Positions 1 to 7,470 of a stretch of DNA of 45,020 nucleotides are shown here, piece by piece. Origin of the DNA: Rhizobium altiplani. GTDB taxonomy: Bacteria > Pseudomonadota > Alphaproteobacteria > Rhizobiales > Rhizobiaceae. Below the pieces are notes generated by a model that saw only the letters and a list, made by a program, of their open reading frames with translations, did not search any database and was not told where the DNA came from. Position numbers and translations under genes: made by a program. Numbering within the stretch: position 1 is the first letter of the stretch; each line of letters begins with the position of its first letter. Where the stretch lies: NCBI RefSeq assembly GCF_001542405.1, contig NZ_LNCD01000014.1:1-45020 (forward strand). Reading direction: 5' to 3'.

Positions 1-22
1 GTGAGCGCGACGAACAGCCCAC
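1..22 (+). repeat. IS66 left terminal inverted repeat
   Basis: Matches the minus-strand sequence of 3136-3157 at 19 of 22 positions, beginning GTGAGCGC. The first base of the window is therefore also the outer edge of the element. Confidence 0.88.
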
Positions 23-81
23 CTTTTCTTTTGTGAATGAGGCCTCGAGATAAGCTCTATCATTGATAGGAGTGGACCGGG

Positions 82-552
82 ATGGTTGGAGATCGCGCTG
101 ATGCCATGCTTGAAGTCATGGATGAAGGCATGCATGAAGCCAGGCATGAGGGAAAGTATCGGCGGATCGAGGTGATCACCGGTCGGCGGCAGCGGCGGAA
201 TTGGACTGACGAGGAGAAGGCGCGGATTCTCGCGGAGAGCGCAGAACCTGAAGTGAACATTTCGGCTGTTGCGAGGCGCTGGGGCGTCAATCGCGGCTTG
301 CTGAATGTGTGGCGACGGGAAGCCGGACTAACCTCTCAACGGTCGGCAAAGACTAGTTTGCCGCCTGCCGTGTTCGTGCCGGTGACAGTGGTTGGGGATG
401 GCGCACGACACGAAGGCTCGCCATCGAATGCCCCAGAGGTTCTCGCTGGCCGAATTGAGATCGAGATTGCGGGCGCACGCATGACGGTCATCGGCTCGGT
501 AGCGCCTGAACTGGCGCAGGCGATGGTAGCGGCGTTGCGAGGGCGCCGGTGA
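82..552 (+). CDS. tnpA: IS66 TnpA-like helix-turn-helix accessory protein
   Basis: A 156-residue protein with a helix-turn-helix at about residues 40-85: basic WTDEEKARILAES followed by ISAVARRWGVNRGLLNVWRREAG, typical of IS66 OrfA/IS3-like DNA-binding accessory proteins. The C-terminal half matches the short conserved tail of IS66 TnpA proteins (a GRIEIEIAGARMTV segment). It probably binds the element ends and helps the transposase. Its stop overlaps the start of tnpB (GTGA), which implies translational coupling. Several ATGs follow the first one, so the exact start is uncertain; the first gives an N-terminus slightly longer than usual. Confidence 0.9.
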   Translation: MVGDRADAMLEVMDEGMHEARHEGKYRRIEVITGRRQRRNWTDEEKARILAESAEPEVNISAVARRWGVNRGLLNVWRREAGLTSQRSAKTSLPPAVFVPVTVVGDGARHEGSPSNAPEVLAGRIEIEIAGARMTVIGSVAPELAQAMVAALRGRR

Positions 553-905
553 TCGGAGTTTCGCCAAATGGCGTGAAGATCATGGTTGCGACGCAACCCG
601 TCGACTTCCGGCGCGGCATGAATGGCCTGGTAGCTTTGGTGGCGTCAGCCCTTGCGGCCGATCCCTATTGTGGCGACGTGTTCGTGTTCCGCGCCAAGCG
701 TCTTGATCGGCTTCGCTGCATTTATTGGGACGGATCAGGCATGATCCTAGCGACGAAGTGGTTGGAGGCGGGCAAGTTCGTTTGGCCTCCGATCCGCGAT
801 GGCGCTATGCAGATGAGTGCCCAGGAGTTCTCGCTTTTGCTGGCCGGCATTGACTGGACGCGCGTCAAACGAAACGCGGTGAGGAGGCCCTCAAAAGCAG
901 GCTGA
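549..905 (+). CDS. tnpB: IS66 Orf2-like TnpB accessory protein
   Basis: A 118-residue protein of the IS66 Orf2 family, the usual length. Recognisable segments are the early VDFRRGMNGL, then DVFVFRAKRLDRLRCIYWDGSGM and a late KLVW-like KFVWPP motif. TnpB is required for IS66 transposition, but its biochemical role is unknown. It starts with GTG inside the tnpA stop codon and is followed after about 48 bases by tnpC, so the three genes form one transcription unit. Confidence 0.93.
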   Translation: MIGVSPNGVKIMVATQPVDFRRGMNGLVALVASALAADPYCGDVFVFRAKRLDRLRCIYWDGSGMILATKWLEAGKFVWPPIRDGAMQMSAQEFSLLLAGIDWTRVKRNAVRRPSKAG

Positions 906-953
906 TCCTATTGGTTTTGCTTGAAGATTCAGACCCGTGTGGTAGGGTCTGTC

Positions 954-2528
954 ATGCCGCTTCGACCCGATCCCTTGCCCCAGGATGCTGCGCAATTGAC
1001 CCGGATCATTCTCTCGCTCGACGAAGAGAATGCCGATCTCAAGGCGCGCGTTGCCTTCCTTGAGCGCCAGCTCTTCGGGACGAAATCGGAGAAGATGACG
1101 ACGATCGATCCAACGCAGGCAATGCTCGATCTTGGCGATCTAGGCGACATTCCCGTTGCTGCCAATGACGATGTCGCGCCGGTCGATGAAGACAAAACGC
1201 AGGCACGGCGATCGCCAGCCCGCAATATCGGCCGTTTGCCGAAACACCTTCCGCGTTATGACGAGCTCATCGAGCCAGCGAGCAAGACTTGCCCCTGCTG
1301 TTCGTTCGAACTTCATTGCATCGGCACTGATGTCAGCGAGGCGCTCGACATCGTGCCTGCAGTAGTCCGGGTGAAACGGACGATCCGGCCACGCTATGCA
1401 TGCCGGGCTTGCGAGAGTGGCATCGTGCAAGCACCCGCACCAGCACGCATCATGGACGGCGGCATGGTGACCACGGCGTTTGCAGCCCATGTCGCCGTTT
1501 CGAAGTTTGCCTGGCATTTGCCGCTGCATCGCCAGGCGCAGATGCTGGCCTCCTGCGGCGTCATCATTGATCGCGGTACGCTCGGGGCATGGGTCACGCG
1601 GGTCGCCTGGTGGCTCGAACTTCTCTACGATGCACTCACCGCCTTCATCCGCTCGCAGCCGAGGGTGTTCTGTGACGAGACGCCACTTCCGCGCCTCGAT
1701 CCGGGGCGCAAACGAACCAAGGTCTGCCAGTTATGGGCACAAGCGGTTGACGATCGGCCATGGAACGGTCCGGCGCCGCCGGCGGTGGCCTACATTTTTG
1801 CCGAAAGCCGCAGCGCTCGCGAGATCGAGGGGCAACTGTCGTCGTTCGCCGGCGTGCTTCAGGTTGATGGATATCAAGCCTATAAAACCATGGTCAAACG
1901 ACGCGGCAAGAGCAACGTTGCCCCCATGCGGCTGGCCTTCTGCCTCGCTCATGCACGGCGAAAGTTCGTTGACGTCGTCAAACTGACCGGCTCTTCGGAG
2001 GCCTTGTCGATCCTTGCCAGGATTGCCGAAATCTATCGCATCGAAGCAAAACTACGAGGGGAAGATGAAGATACCCGGCTTAGCGGCAGGCGTCGTGAGG
2101 CAGCTCCCATCATGAGAGAACTGAAGGTCCATCTCACCGAACTGAGCGACGAGGTGTCGTCGAAATCGGCACTTGGCAAGGCAGTCACTTACATGCTCAA
2201 CCACTGGAGCGGATTGACAGCCTTTCTAGAGGATGGCCGGATCGAGGTGGACTCCAATGTCGTCGAGCGTTCCATGAAATCCGTGGCTTTGACGAGAAAG
2301 AACTCATTATTCGTGGGCAACGAGCGGGGTGGAAAGACCTTCGCTGTCCTGGCATCGCTCGTGAACACGGCAAAGCTTAACGGCGTGGACCCCGACGTCT
2401 GGCTTGCCGATGTGCTGGAGCGCATCATCTCCGGCAAAGTGAAAGCCAACGAGATGGAGAGCCTTTTGCCTTGGGCCTGGAAGGCGGAACGCGAAGCGAT
2501 GACACAGCAGGAGCGACAAGCGGCATGA
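954..2528 (+). CDS. tnpC: IS66 family transposase TnpC
   Basis: A 524-residue DDE transposase. An N-terminal leucine-rich/coiled segment (ERQLFGTKSEK) is followed by a zinc-finger-like part (CPCCSFELHCIG, then YACRACE). The catalytic domain shows CDETPLP, VDGYQAY, HARRKF and DSNVVERSMK, the usual IS66 acidic-residue surroundings, and the C-terminus is the short IS66_C tail (LADVLERII). I chose the ATG at 954, which begins MPLRPDPLP; an in-frame TTG at 921 would add 11 residues but has no convincing ribosome site. The stop overlaps the next ATG (ATGA). Confidence 0.95.
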   Translation: MPLRPDPLPQDAAQLTRIILSLDEENADLKARVAFLERQLFGTKSEKMTTIDPTQAMLDLGDLGDIPVAANDDVAPVDEDKTQARRSPARNIGRLPKHLPRYDELIEPASKTCPCCSFELHCIGTDVSEALDIVPAVVRVKRTIRPRYACRACESGIVQAPAPARIMDGGMVTTAFAAHVAVSKFAWHLPLHRQAQMLASCGVIIDRGTLGAWVTRVAWWLELLYDALTAFIRSQPRVFCDETPLPRLDPGRKRTKVCQLWAQAVDDRPWNGPAPPAVAYIFAESRSAREIEGQLSSFAGVLQVDGYQAYKTMVKRRGKSNVAPMRLAFCLAHARRKFVDVVKLTGSSEALSILARIAEIYRIEAKLRGEDEDTRLSGRRREAAPIMRELKVHLTELSDEVSSKSALGKAVTYMLNHWSGLTAFLEDGRIEVDSNVVERSMKSVALTRKNSLFVGNERGGKTFAVLASLVNTAKLNGVDPDVWLADVLERIISGKVKANEMESLLPWAWKAEREAMTQQERQAA

Positions 2529-3088
2529 CACAGAACAGCCAGGAGATGACGCCGCGACCGAAGCTCGATGACGACGCATTCGAAGCCTTTATCAGGAGAC
2601 GTCGTCCGCCATCGCCTATCTGGTCAATGAGCAGACTCGATGGTTATCTTACGGCCCTCATCATCGGCCCCAGGTTCATCGACCCACGGCAATGGATCCC
2701 GGAACTGACCGGCCCGGATGCCCTAAACCTGCCGATGGAAACAACCGAACATCGGGCCGTGCAGACGATCGTTGCAGAGTATAATCGGATATCTGCAAGC
2801 CTTTCCGAGAGACCGAAAGACCACCGGCCAAGGTTCACCCAGATCGATGATCAGACCCTTGATCCATTTGATTGGGACATCTGCTTTCTCATTGGAACAC
2901 GACACGCGCCAAGGCTTTGGCAGCCTGTCCTTCGAGGTCATGCCGTCACTGGGGATATCATTGCGCCGATCCGCAAGCTCGGCGAGGTAAAACGGAAAGC
3001 GACCCACCAGGATGCTGCTGCCGTCGCCGAAGCACTCGTCAATATCCGAACCTATTTTATGCCGAAGCGGGCAAAGCAGAAGTTCTGA
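2525..3088 (+). CDS. UPF0149/YecA-like IS66 passenger protein
   Basis: A 187-residue protein whose start overlaps the tnpC stop by four bases. The segment MSRLDGYLTALIIGPRFIDP matches the conserved N-terminal signature of the UPF0149 (YecA) family, in which small helical proteins carry a DGYLxALxxGP-like motif. No SEC-C zinc motif is seen at the C-terminus. Genes of this type are found as a fourth cistron in some IS66 elements of alphaproteobacteria; their role in transposition is unknown. Because it lies inside the inverted repeats it moves with the element. Confidence 0.82.
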   Translation: MTQNSQEMTPRPKLDDDAFEAFIRRRRPPSPIWSMSRLDGYLTALIIGPRFIDPRQWIPELTGPDALNLPMETTEHRAVQTIVAEYNRISASLSERPKDHRPRFTQIDDQTLDPFDWDICFLIGTRHAPRLWQPVLRGHAVTGDIIAPIRKLGEVKRKATHQDAAAVAEALVNIRTYFMPKRAKQKF

Positions 3089-3135
3089 CCGAGAGCCAGA
3101 AAGCCAGAAACCTATTTAGTCAAATCACGAAAGCC

Positions 3136-3157
3136 GTGGGCCATTCGTTGCGCTCAC
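3136..3157 (-). repeat. IS66 right terminal inverted repeat
   Basis: Read on the minus strand it begins GTGAGCGCAACGAATGGCC and pairs with the left end at 1-22. The coding sequence of the interrupted methylase begins directly outside it at 3158. Confidence 0.88.
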
Positions 3158-3540
3158 ATTTTTCCGATGTCGTCCCTGCTGCCGGCAAGCATCTGCGCCA
3201 TCATCCGGCAAATGGGATAGGGTGTGAAGAATTGTCCACGCGCCTTGTTGTGCAATTCGAGCGCATGGAAGGTCGCCCCCAGGATATCCTGCGGCGTGTC
3301 CTCCAGCGCCATCGTGACTTCCCCCATGATCCGGGCGAACGTCTCCACTGTGGAGTGGTCATATTTGCGGATAATTTCGAGATATCGCGTTTCTCGCGTC
3401 TCGAATTGCACGAAATCGACGGCGTTGCTCATGGAGATGGCCGCGCATTCGCACCAATCGGAAAAGACCGAATAGAGGTCATGCTTGTAACGGCAGGTCT
3501 CGTAAAGCTTGACGATGGTTTTGAGGCGGGTGTTGTTCAT
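3158..3540 (-). pseudogene. N6-DNA methylase-like gene, truncated by IS66
   Basis: About 127 residues from the ATG at 3540 (minus strand) remain before the IS66 end cuts the gene. The fragment has a helical N-terminus followed by KARGQFFTPYPICRMMAQML, the GQFFTP-type motif that begins the SAM-binding region of class I N6-adenine methylases (type I HsdM-like and plasmid methylases). The catalytic (N/D)PPY motif would lie in the missing part, so the fragment cannot be active. Intact relatives are common next to ParB-like genes on rhizobial plasmids. The remaining reading frame runs only one codon into the IS end before a stop. Confidence 0.8.
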
Positions 3541-3743
3541 GGAATGGCTCGACGCTGATTGATCCGCGAAGCCGGTTCCGGTCTTCCGAAAGCAGGCGTC
3601 ACCTGCCGTCCGGGTCGCGGGAACGTGGGCGGAAGGGTGTTTGGGGAGAGAAGGGCCGAGCCTCCTGCCCTGTCCTTCAAGAATGGATGGAAAAGTCCAA
3701 TGAGCGCCGCCGTGGATCGACGCCACGGCGGCCGCTCTGCGCG

Positions 3744-3926
3744 TTATCGGTCGCGCTCTTCCAATTCCGCGATAGGGGTTTCGGGCAGATCGAAAGCCTT
3801 GAGGGCGGCGTTCAGGGCGTCCTGCACATCGCTCCACTTCACGGCTTCATGACCGGCAAGGTAGGAACTGATGAGGTTGCAGCAGACTTCGGCGGCGAGG
3901 GTGGGATCGGAGGTTTGATCGCACAT
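3744..3926 (-). CDS. Small hypothetical protein, 60 residues
   Basis: Begins MCDQTSDPTLAAEVCCNLIS and ends in a charged tail. It sits between the ParB-like gene and the methylase fragment, all on the minus strand, and is probably in one operon with them. It resembles short plasmid-encoded proteins with a predicted helical fold. A weak likeness to the N-terminal helix of MucR-type regulators (a segment around LISSYLAGHEAV) is not enough to assign function. The ribosome site is weak (ACGAGAAA upstream of the ATG). Confidence 0.5.
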   Translation of the reverse strand: MCDQTSDPTLAAEVCCNLISSYLAGHEAVKWSDVQDALNAALKAFDLPETPIAELEERDR

Positions 3927-3996
3927 CGGATTTCTCGTCTGAGAGGGAGGAACCGGCCGCGCAGGAGAAGCGCGACCGGCTGGCGGCTGCGGCGGA

Positions 3997-5931
3997 CTAT
4001 TCCGCTGCCATCGGGAAGGATTGTGCCTCGGCCTCGGCTTCCGCGTTCGGATCGGCTGCGATCCGGACGGGCGCTGGGAGCCAGCCTGAACCCTTGATCC
4101 TCCGCTCCGCGATCAGGACAGCCTCGGCCTTCTTGGATGCAGCCGAAACCGCAAGGGCGGCGTCGGAACCTTGCGCCTCAAGAACGGCCTGTTCGATCCC
4201 GCGACGATTGATGTGGCTGAAATAGCTGTCGGCGGTCGTTTCAAACCAATCCGTCATGTCGACCTTGAGGGCGCGGCCAAGCTGGTTCGCCTGTTCGATG
4301 CCGTTCCGGCGGTCGCTGTATTTGACCTCCACCGCGTTGACGGCATGCGCGGCGGCATATGCCAGCAGCGACAGAAGCTCCTCGCGGCTTTGCGCAAGGC
4401 ACCAGTCGAATAGATCAGCTGGATTGCCGGGGATTTTGTGCCCGTAGTTCTCCTGCAGGCTTTCGAAAGCAACCGAGGCTGCACAATCTGCCGGCTGCTT
4501 GATCCATTTGCCCATGCGCTCATGGGTGATCGACACCTGCAGGGCGCTTTGCTCTGACACAAGCCCGCCATAACTGATACGCAACAGCATCGCGTGGACG
4601 ACGGCGGCCAAGGCCACATCGGGATTGTGCGCCAGTTCCACACGCAAAGCGGCGGTTTTCTTCGCGGTCAGAACCTCGATCAAGGCTTGGGGATGAGCGA
4701 ATTTCGGGCCACTCTTGCCGGCCCCGATGTTTCCCCCGCCGGCGGCGTTGGTTTCACCGCTTCCCGTTCCGTCGTTGTTGGCGTCGTCTTCCGTTTCCTC
4801 GGCTTCGTCTTCTTCCCTGACGATGCCGATCGCGGCCTCCGCCTTTCCGGAGTGGTTGATGAAGACGATCACGCCGCTGCGCGCCATATCGTCAGGCCGA
4901 TAGGCTTCCTGTTTCCCGGAAAGCTCGTCCAATCGCCTATCGATTTCAGCGACACGCTGGCCCGCGTCATCGCCGGCAACATCGTTGTCGATCAGTTCCG
5001 CCAGATCGTCCCGCTCGCTTGCGAGCGCATCATGGTCGGCCTGGTCCTCGGCGGAGAGCTCGACCTCTTGGGGGTAGATGCGCGGAATGTTGAAAATCCA
5101 GTCGGGGCGTGCGAATGCGGTTTCCACCCATTTCCAGCCCTGTTCGCGATAGGGCGCGGCGACCTTGTCCAGCCTTTCCGAAGCGAACTTGTCGAGCAAT
5201 GCGACATCGAGCACGTAACCGCCGCCCTGCTCATCGAAGAGATCACGGCGCACGGCCCCGCCTGCCTGTTCATAGGCGTCCAGTCCACCGATCAGCTTTA
5301 CGCGCCGGTCGGTGCTGGCAACCTCGCCGGTTACGAGATTGGATTTGATCCGGTTGGCGTGACGATCCCAACCCGGCAGATTGTCCCAAACCTGTTCCTG
5401 CCGCTCATGGTCATCGGAAACGGTGAAGGCGGAAAGCTGCTCGAAGGTCATCACGCCGTCGCGGTGAAGCTCAAGCAGCCTGGGCGATACCTTCGCCAGC
5501 GCCAGACGGCGGCGCACGATGATTTCGGTGACGCTGAAATGGGCGGCGATATCGGCTATGGATTTGCCCCCATCCGCCATGGTCGAGAAAGCCTCGAACT
5601 GGTCGACCGGATGCATGTCCTCGCGAAAGATGTTCTCCGACAGGCTGGTTTCCGTGGCGTTGGCACCATCGCGCACCTTGCATTCGACCGGATGGTTCTT
5701 GGCGATCTTGCCCTGCTCCACCAGCAGCAGCAGCGCCTTTCGCCGGCGTTCGCCAGCGGTCACGTAATAGCGGCCCCGTTTCTCGCCGGCTCTCACGACG
5801 AGGTTTTGCAGGACGCCTTCCGCGTCGATATTGGCGGCGAGTTCGGCAATCTTTGCCGGATCGTATGTCTTGCGCACGTTCCTTGGGTCGGCGTCCAGCT
5901 TGTTCAATTCAATGATGATGGTGGTCGTCAT
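3997..5931 (-). CDS. ParB/RepB/Spo0J-domain plasmid protein
   Basis: A 644-residue protein with an N-terminal ParB/Srx-type domain: LDADPRNVRKTYD, then YYVTAGERRRKALLLL, then TSLSENIFREDMHPVDQFEAF, which are the box I-III equivalents. A helix-turn-helix follows (IADIAAHFSVTEIIVRRRLALAKVSPRLL, residues about 125-155). The long C-terminal part (about residues 230-644) is not found in ordinary ParB; it contains an acidic low-complexity stretch near the middle (EEDEAEETEDDANND). Proteins of this type sit on rhizobial and sphingomonad plasmids and integrative elements, where their role in segregation or regulation is not settled. A good ribosome site (AGGAG, nine bases before the ATG) supports the start. 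No parA/repA neighbour is visible. Confidence 0.88.
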   Translation of the reverse strand: MTTTIIIELNKLDADPRNVRKTYDPAKIAELAANIDAEGVLQNLVVRAGEKRGRYYVTAGERRRKALLLLVEQGKIAKNHPVECKVRDGANATETSLSENIFREDMHPVDQFEAFSTMADGGKSIADIAAHFSVTEIIVRRRLALAKVSPRLLELHRDGVMTFEQLSAFTVSDDHERQEQVWDNLPGWDRHANRIKSNLVTGEVASTDRRVKLIGGLDAYEQAGGAVRRDLFDEQGGGYVLDVALLDKFASERLDKVAAPYREQGWKWVETAFARPDWIFNIPRIYPQEVELSAEDQADHDALASERDDLAELIDNDVAGDDAGQRVAEIDRRLDELSGKQEAYRPDDMARSGVIVFINHSGKAEAAIGIVREEDEAEETEDDANNDGTGSGETNAAGGGNIGAGKSGPKFAHPQALIEVLTAKKTAALRVELAHNPDVALAAVVHAMLLRISYGGLVSEQSALQVSITHERMGKWIKQPADCAASVAFESLQENYGHKIPGNPADLFDWCLAQSREELLSLLAYAAAHAVNAVEVKYSDRRNGIEQANQLGRALKVDMTDWFETTADSYFSHINRRGIEQAVLEAQGSDAALAVSAASKKAEAVLIAERRIKGSGWLPAPVRIAADPNAEAEAEAQSFPMAAE

Positions 5932-6533
5932 GGCTTCAATCTCCTGATTTCCCGTTGGATCGGGCCTTTAGAACCCGCTGTGGGCGAAGCCTTCTTCCTT
6001 TGATCCGAAGGACGTGCCCGCACGTCCTCGGGACGAAGGGAGGGGGCGTAAGCCCGCTCCCGGTAGGGAGAAGGCCCGGTCATGGGTCGGACGGGGGAAA
6101 AATCGGAAGGTTCGGCGCAAAGCGGTGAAAGCCTATTTTTCCCACGGCCGACAGCGCCCTCGGACGCGCTTGCCCATTGGCCTGATCTTCGCCCTATCGT
6201 AAGAGCGGCAATGTCACGGAGGAGAAGCGCGTCTGCCTCGAGGCGGATGCTCCTTGTGGAAGCGGGCGCGCCGGCGCCCTCCGGATCTCGTCCAAGCCTG
6301 CCTGGCGAGCTGCGCAATGTGATCGTGACCCGCATGGGCCGAAACCCGCTTCGGGGTTCGGTGGAGCAGTGCCTGGTCAGAGCGAAGCAGCGGCAAGGCT
6401 CGGCGCAATAGAGCACGTTCCCTTCGGGGATGCGCTCAAAAGACAAATCGAACACGTTCTCGGGCTCAGTCTTCAGACTGCATTGTTCGGCAAATCGGTA
6501 TAAGCCATCCCCTCGAACAAATCAGGAGACGAT
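5932..6533. other. Non-coding 600-bp stretch with several hairpins
   Basis: No convincing gene: the open frames here have unnatural, proline/arginine/serine-rich composition. The stretch lies upstream of both the leftward ParB-like gene and the rightward small gene at 6534, so it must hold two divergent promoters. It contains at least three strong inverted repeats (6010-6027, 6038-6061 and 6339-6361). It may be a long leader, a structured RNA or a replication/partition site; the sequence alone does not decide. Confidence 0.6.
6010..6061. repeat. Two adjacent perfect or near-perfect hairpins upstream of the ParB-like gene
   Basis: The first is GGACGTG-CCCG-CACGTCC, a perfect 7-bp stem with a 4-base loop. 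The second (6038-6061) pairs GGGAGGGGGC with GCCCGCTCCC around a GTAA loop, nine of ten pairs. They lie 80-130 bases upstream of the ParB-like start codon and could be part of its 5' leader or protein-binding sites. Confidence 0.55.
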
Positions 6534-6740
6534 ATGGAAACCGTGGAGATCAGCAACCGTAGTGACTTCGCCCTATGGGCGATCGAGCGGGCTCGGGAAA
6601 TCGTAACGTCCGAGGGAGCTGCTTTTGCCATGGCCGCCCGCGATATGAACGAGGAGGCGTTGGCGAACACTGCAGCCGCGCTCGGCAAGGCCATCAGTGA
6701 TGCGATGTTGGAAGTGTTTGATGGCCTGATAGGTGAGTAG
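6534..6740 (+). CDS. Small hypothetical protein, 68 residues
   Basis: A short acidic, alanine-rich, helical protein starting METVEISNRSDFALWAIERA. The start has a clear ribosome site (AGGAG, five bases upstream), and composition is protein-like, so I accept it as a real gene. I do not recognise the family. It lies about 90 bases upstream of the AbiE promoter and ends well before it, so it is probably a separate unit. Confidence 0.55.
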   Translation: METVEISNRSDFALWAIERAREIVTSEGAAFAMAARDMNEEALANTAAALGKAISDAMLEVFDGLIGE

Positions 6741-6829
6741 CGCTGGGTGGAGCGACAAGCGGGCTACTGACCAATATTTCGATATAAATTTTGGTCAGCG
6801 CACTTCGGCTCCCCGGCCTTCTCCTTCCG

Positions 6830-6865
6830 TTGCAAACTGTCAGAAACTCGCATATATTTCTGACA
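6830..6865 (+). promoter_or_regulatory. abiE promoter with overlapping 9-bp inverted-repeat operator
   Basis: TTGCAA (6830-6835) and TATATT (6853-6858) are separated by 17 bases, a good sigma70-type promoter. A perfect inverted repeat TGTCAGAAA (6838-6846) / TTTCTGACA (6857-6865) with a 10-base spacer covers the spacer and the -10 box. AbiEi antitoxins are known to repress their own operon by binding inverted repeats at the promoter, so this is the likely autoregulation site. An AGGAG ribosome site follows at 6865-6869. Confidence 0.75.
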
Positions 6866-6876
6866 GGAGAAATGCC

Positions 6877-7470
6877 ATGCAAAGGCTGACGTCACAAATC
6901 ATGGGCCATGCTGAACGACTGCCGGAAGGATCCGCCCTTTCGGCAAAGAGCTTTTTGCATCTCGGAAATCGTGCCGCCCTGGACCAGGCTCTGTCGCGCC
7001 TGGCCGAGCGCGGCGAACTCGTCCGGGCCGGCCGTGGCATCTATATGCGGCCTGTCAAAAGCCGTTTTGGCAGCCGGCCGCCGACAGTTGAACAAGCGGT
7101 GGAGGCGGTGGCGCAGCAACGCGGCGAGGTGATCGTCGCAAACGGCGCCGCCGCGGCGAATGCGCTGGGCCTGACCACCCAGGTTCCGGTCCGCTCTGTC
7201 TACCTGACATCCGGCCGCAGCCGGACGATGAACCTTGGGCAGCAGACGGTCGAGCTCAGGCATGTGCCTCGCTGGCAACTGGCCTTGGCCGATCGGCCTG
7301 CCGGCGTGGCGGTCCGTGCGCTCGCCTGGCTTGGGCCGGAGAAGGCCGATGAAGCACTGTCGCGGATCAAGCGAAAGCTGCCGCCGGACGCGTTCGGCGA
7401 GCTGGTGGCGGCGGCTCCGCAGTTCCCGACCTGGCTTGCAAGAAGCGTGGGAAAGGCTGCGCATGGCTGA
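6877..7470 (+). CDS. abiEi: AbiEi-family antitoxin/transcriptional regulator (DUF6088-type)
   Basis: A 197-residue protein. The N-terminal winged helix (about residues 10-55) includes ALDQALSRLAERGELVRAGRGIYMRP, the wing signature of AbiEi/DUF6088 antitoxins. The middle contains VIVANGAAAANALGLTTQVP and SVYLTSGRSRTMNLG, also typical of the family. In type IV systems it counters the AbiEii nucleotidyltransferase and represses the operon. The ATG at 6877 was chosen for its AGGAG ribosome site seven bases upstream; an ATG at 6872 is too close and out of frame. Its stop overlaps the toxin start by eight bases, so the two are translationally coupled. Confidence 0.9.
   Translation: MQRLTSQIMGHAERLPEGSALSAKSFLHLGNRAALDQALSRLAERGELVRAGRGIYMRPVKSRFGSRPPTVEQAVEAVAQQRGEVIVANGAAAANALGLTTQVPVRSVYLTSGRSRTMNLGQQTVELRHVPRWQLALADRPAGVAVRALAWLGPEKADEALSRIKRKLPPDAFGELVAAAPQFPTWLARSVGKAAHG

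Larger units (their letters stand above)
1..3157 (+). mobile_element. Complete IS66-family insertion sequence with UPF0149 passenger gene
   Basis: The element carries the three IS66 genes tnpA, tnpB and tnpC in order, plus a fourth gene of the YecA/UPF0149 type. Its ends are imperfect inverted repeats of about 22 bp: the left begins GTGAGCGCGACGAA and the right, read on the minus strand, begins GTGAGCGCAACGAA, with three mismatches in 22. The right end falls inside an N6-methylase-like gene, which is cut there. IS66 elements normally make 8-bp target duplications. The left flank lies outside the window, so the duplication cannot be checked. All four reading frames are open, so the element looks potentially active. 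Confidence 0.93.

Noticed and set aside
2872..3558. 228-residue plus-strand frame spanning the IS66 right end
   Set aside because: It crosses the inverted repeat into antisense of the methylase fragment and has no protein-like motif.
4594..6003. 469-residue open frame opposite the ParB-like gene
   Set aside because: It mirrors the ParB-like coding sequence in the antisense direction; the other strand has clear domain motifs and a good ribosome site.
5928..6455. 175-residue open frame on the minus strand
   Set aside because: Composition is proline/arginine/serine-rich without any recognisable motif, it overlaps strong hairpins, and it runs through the region that must hold the ParB-like gene's promoter and leader.
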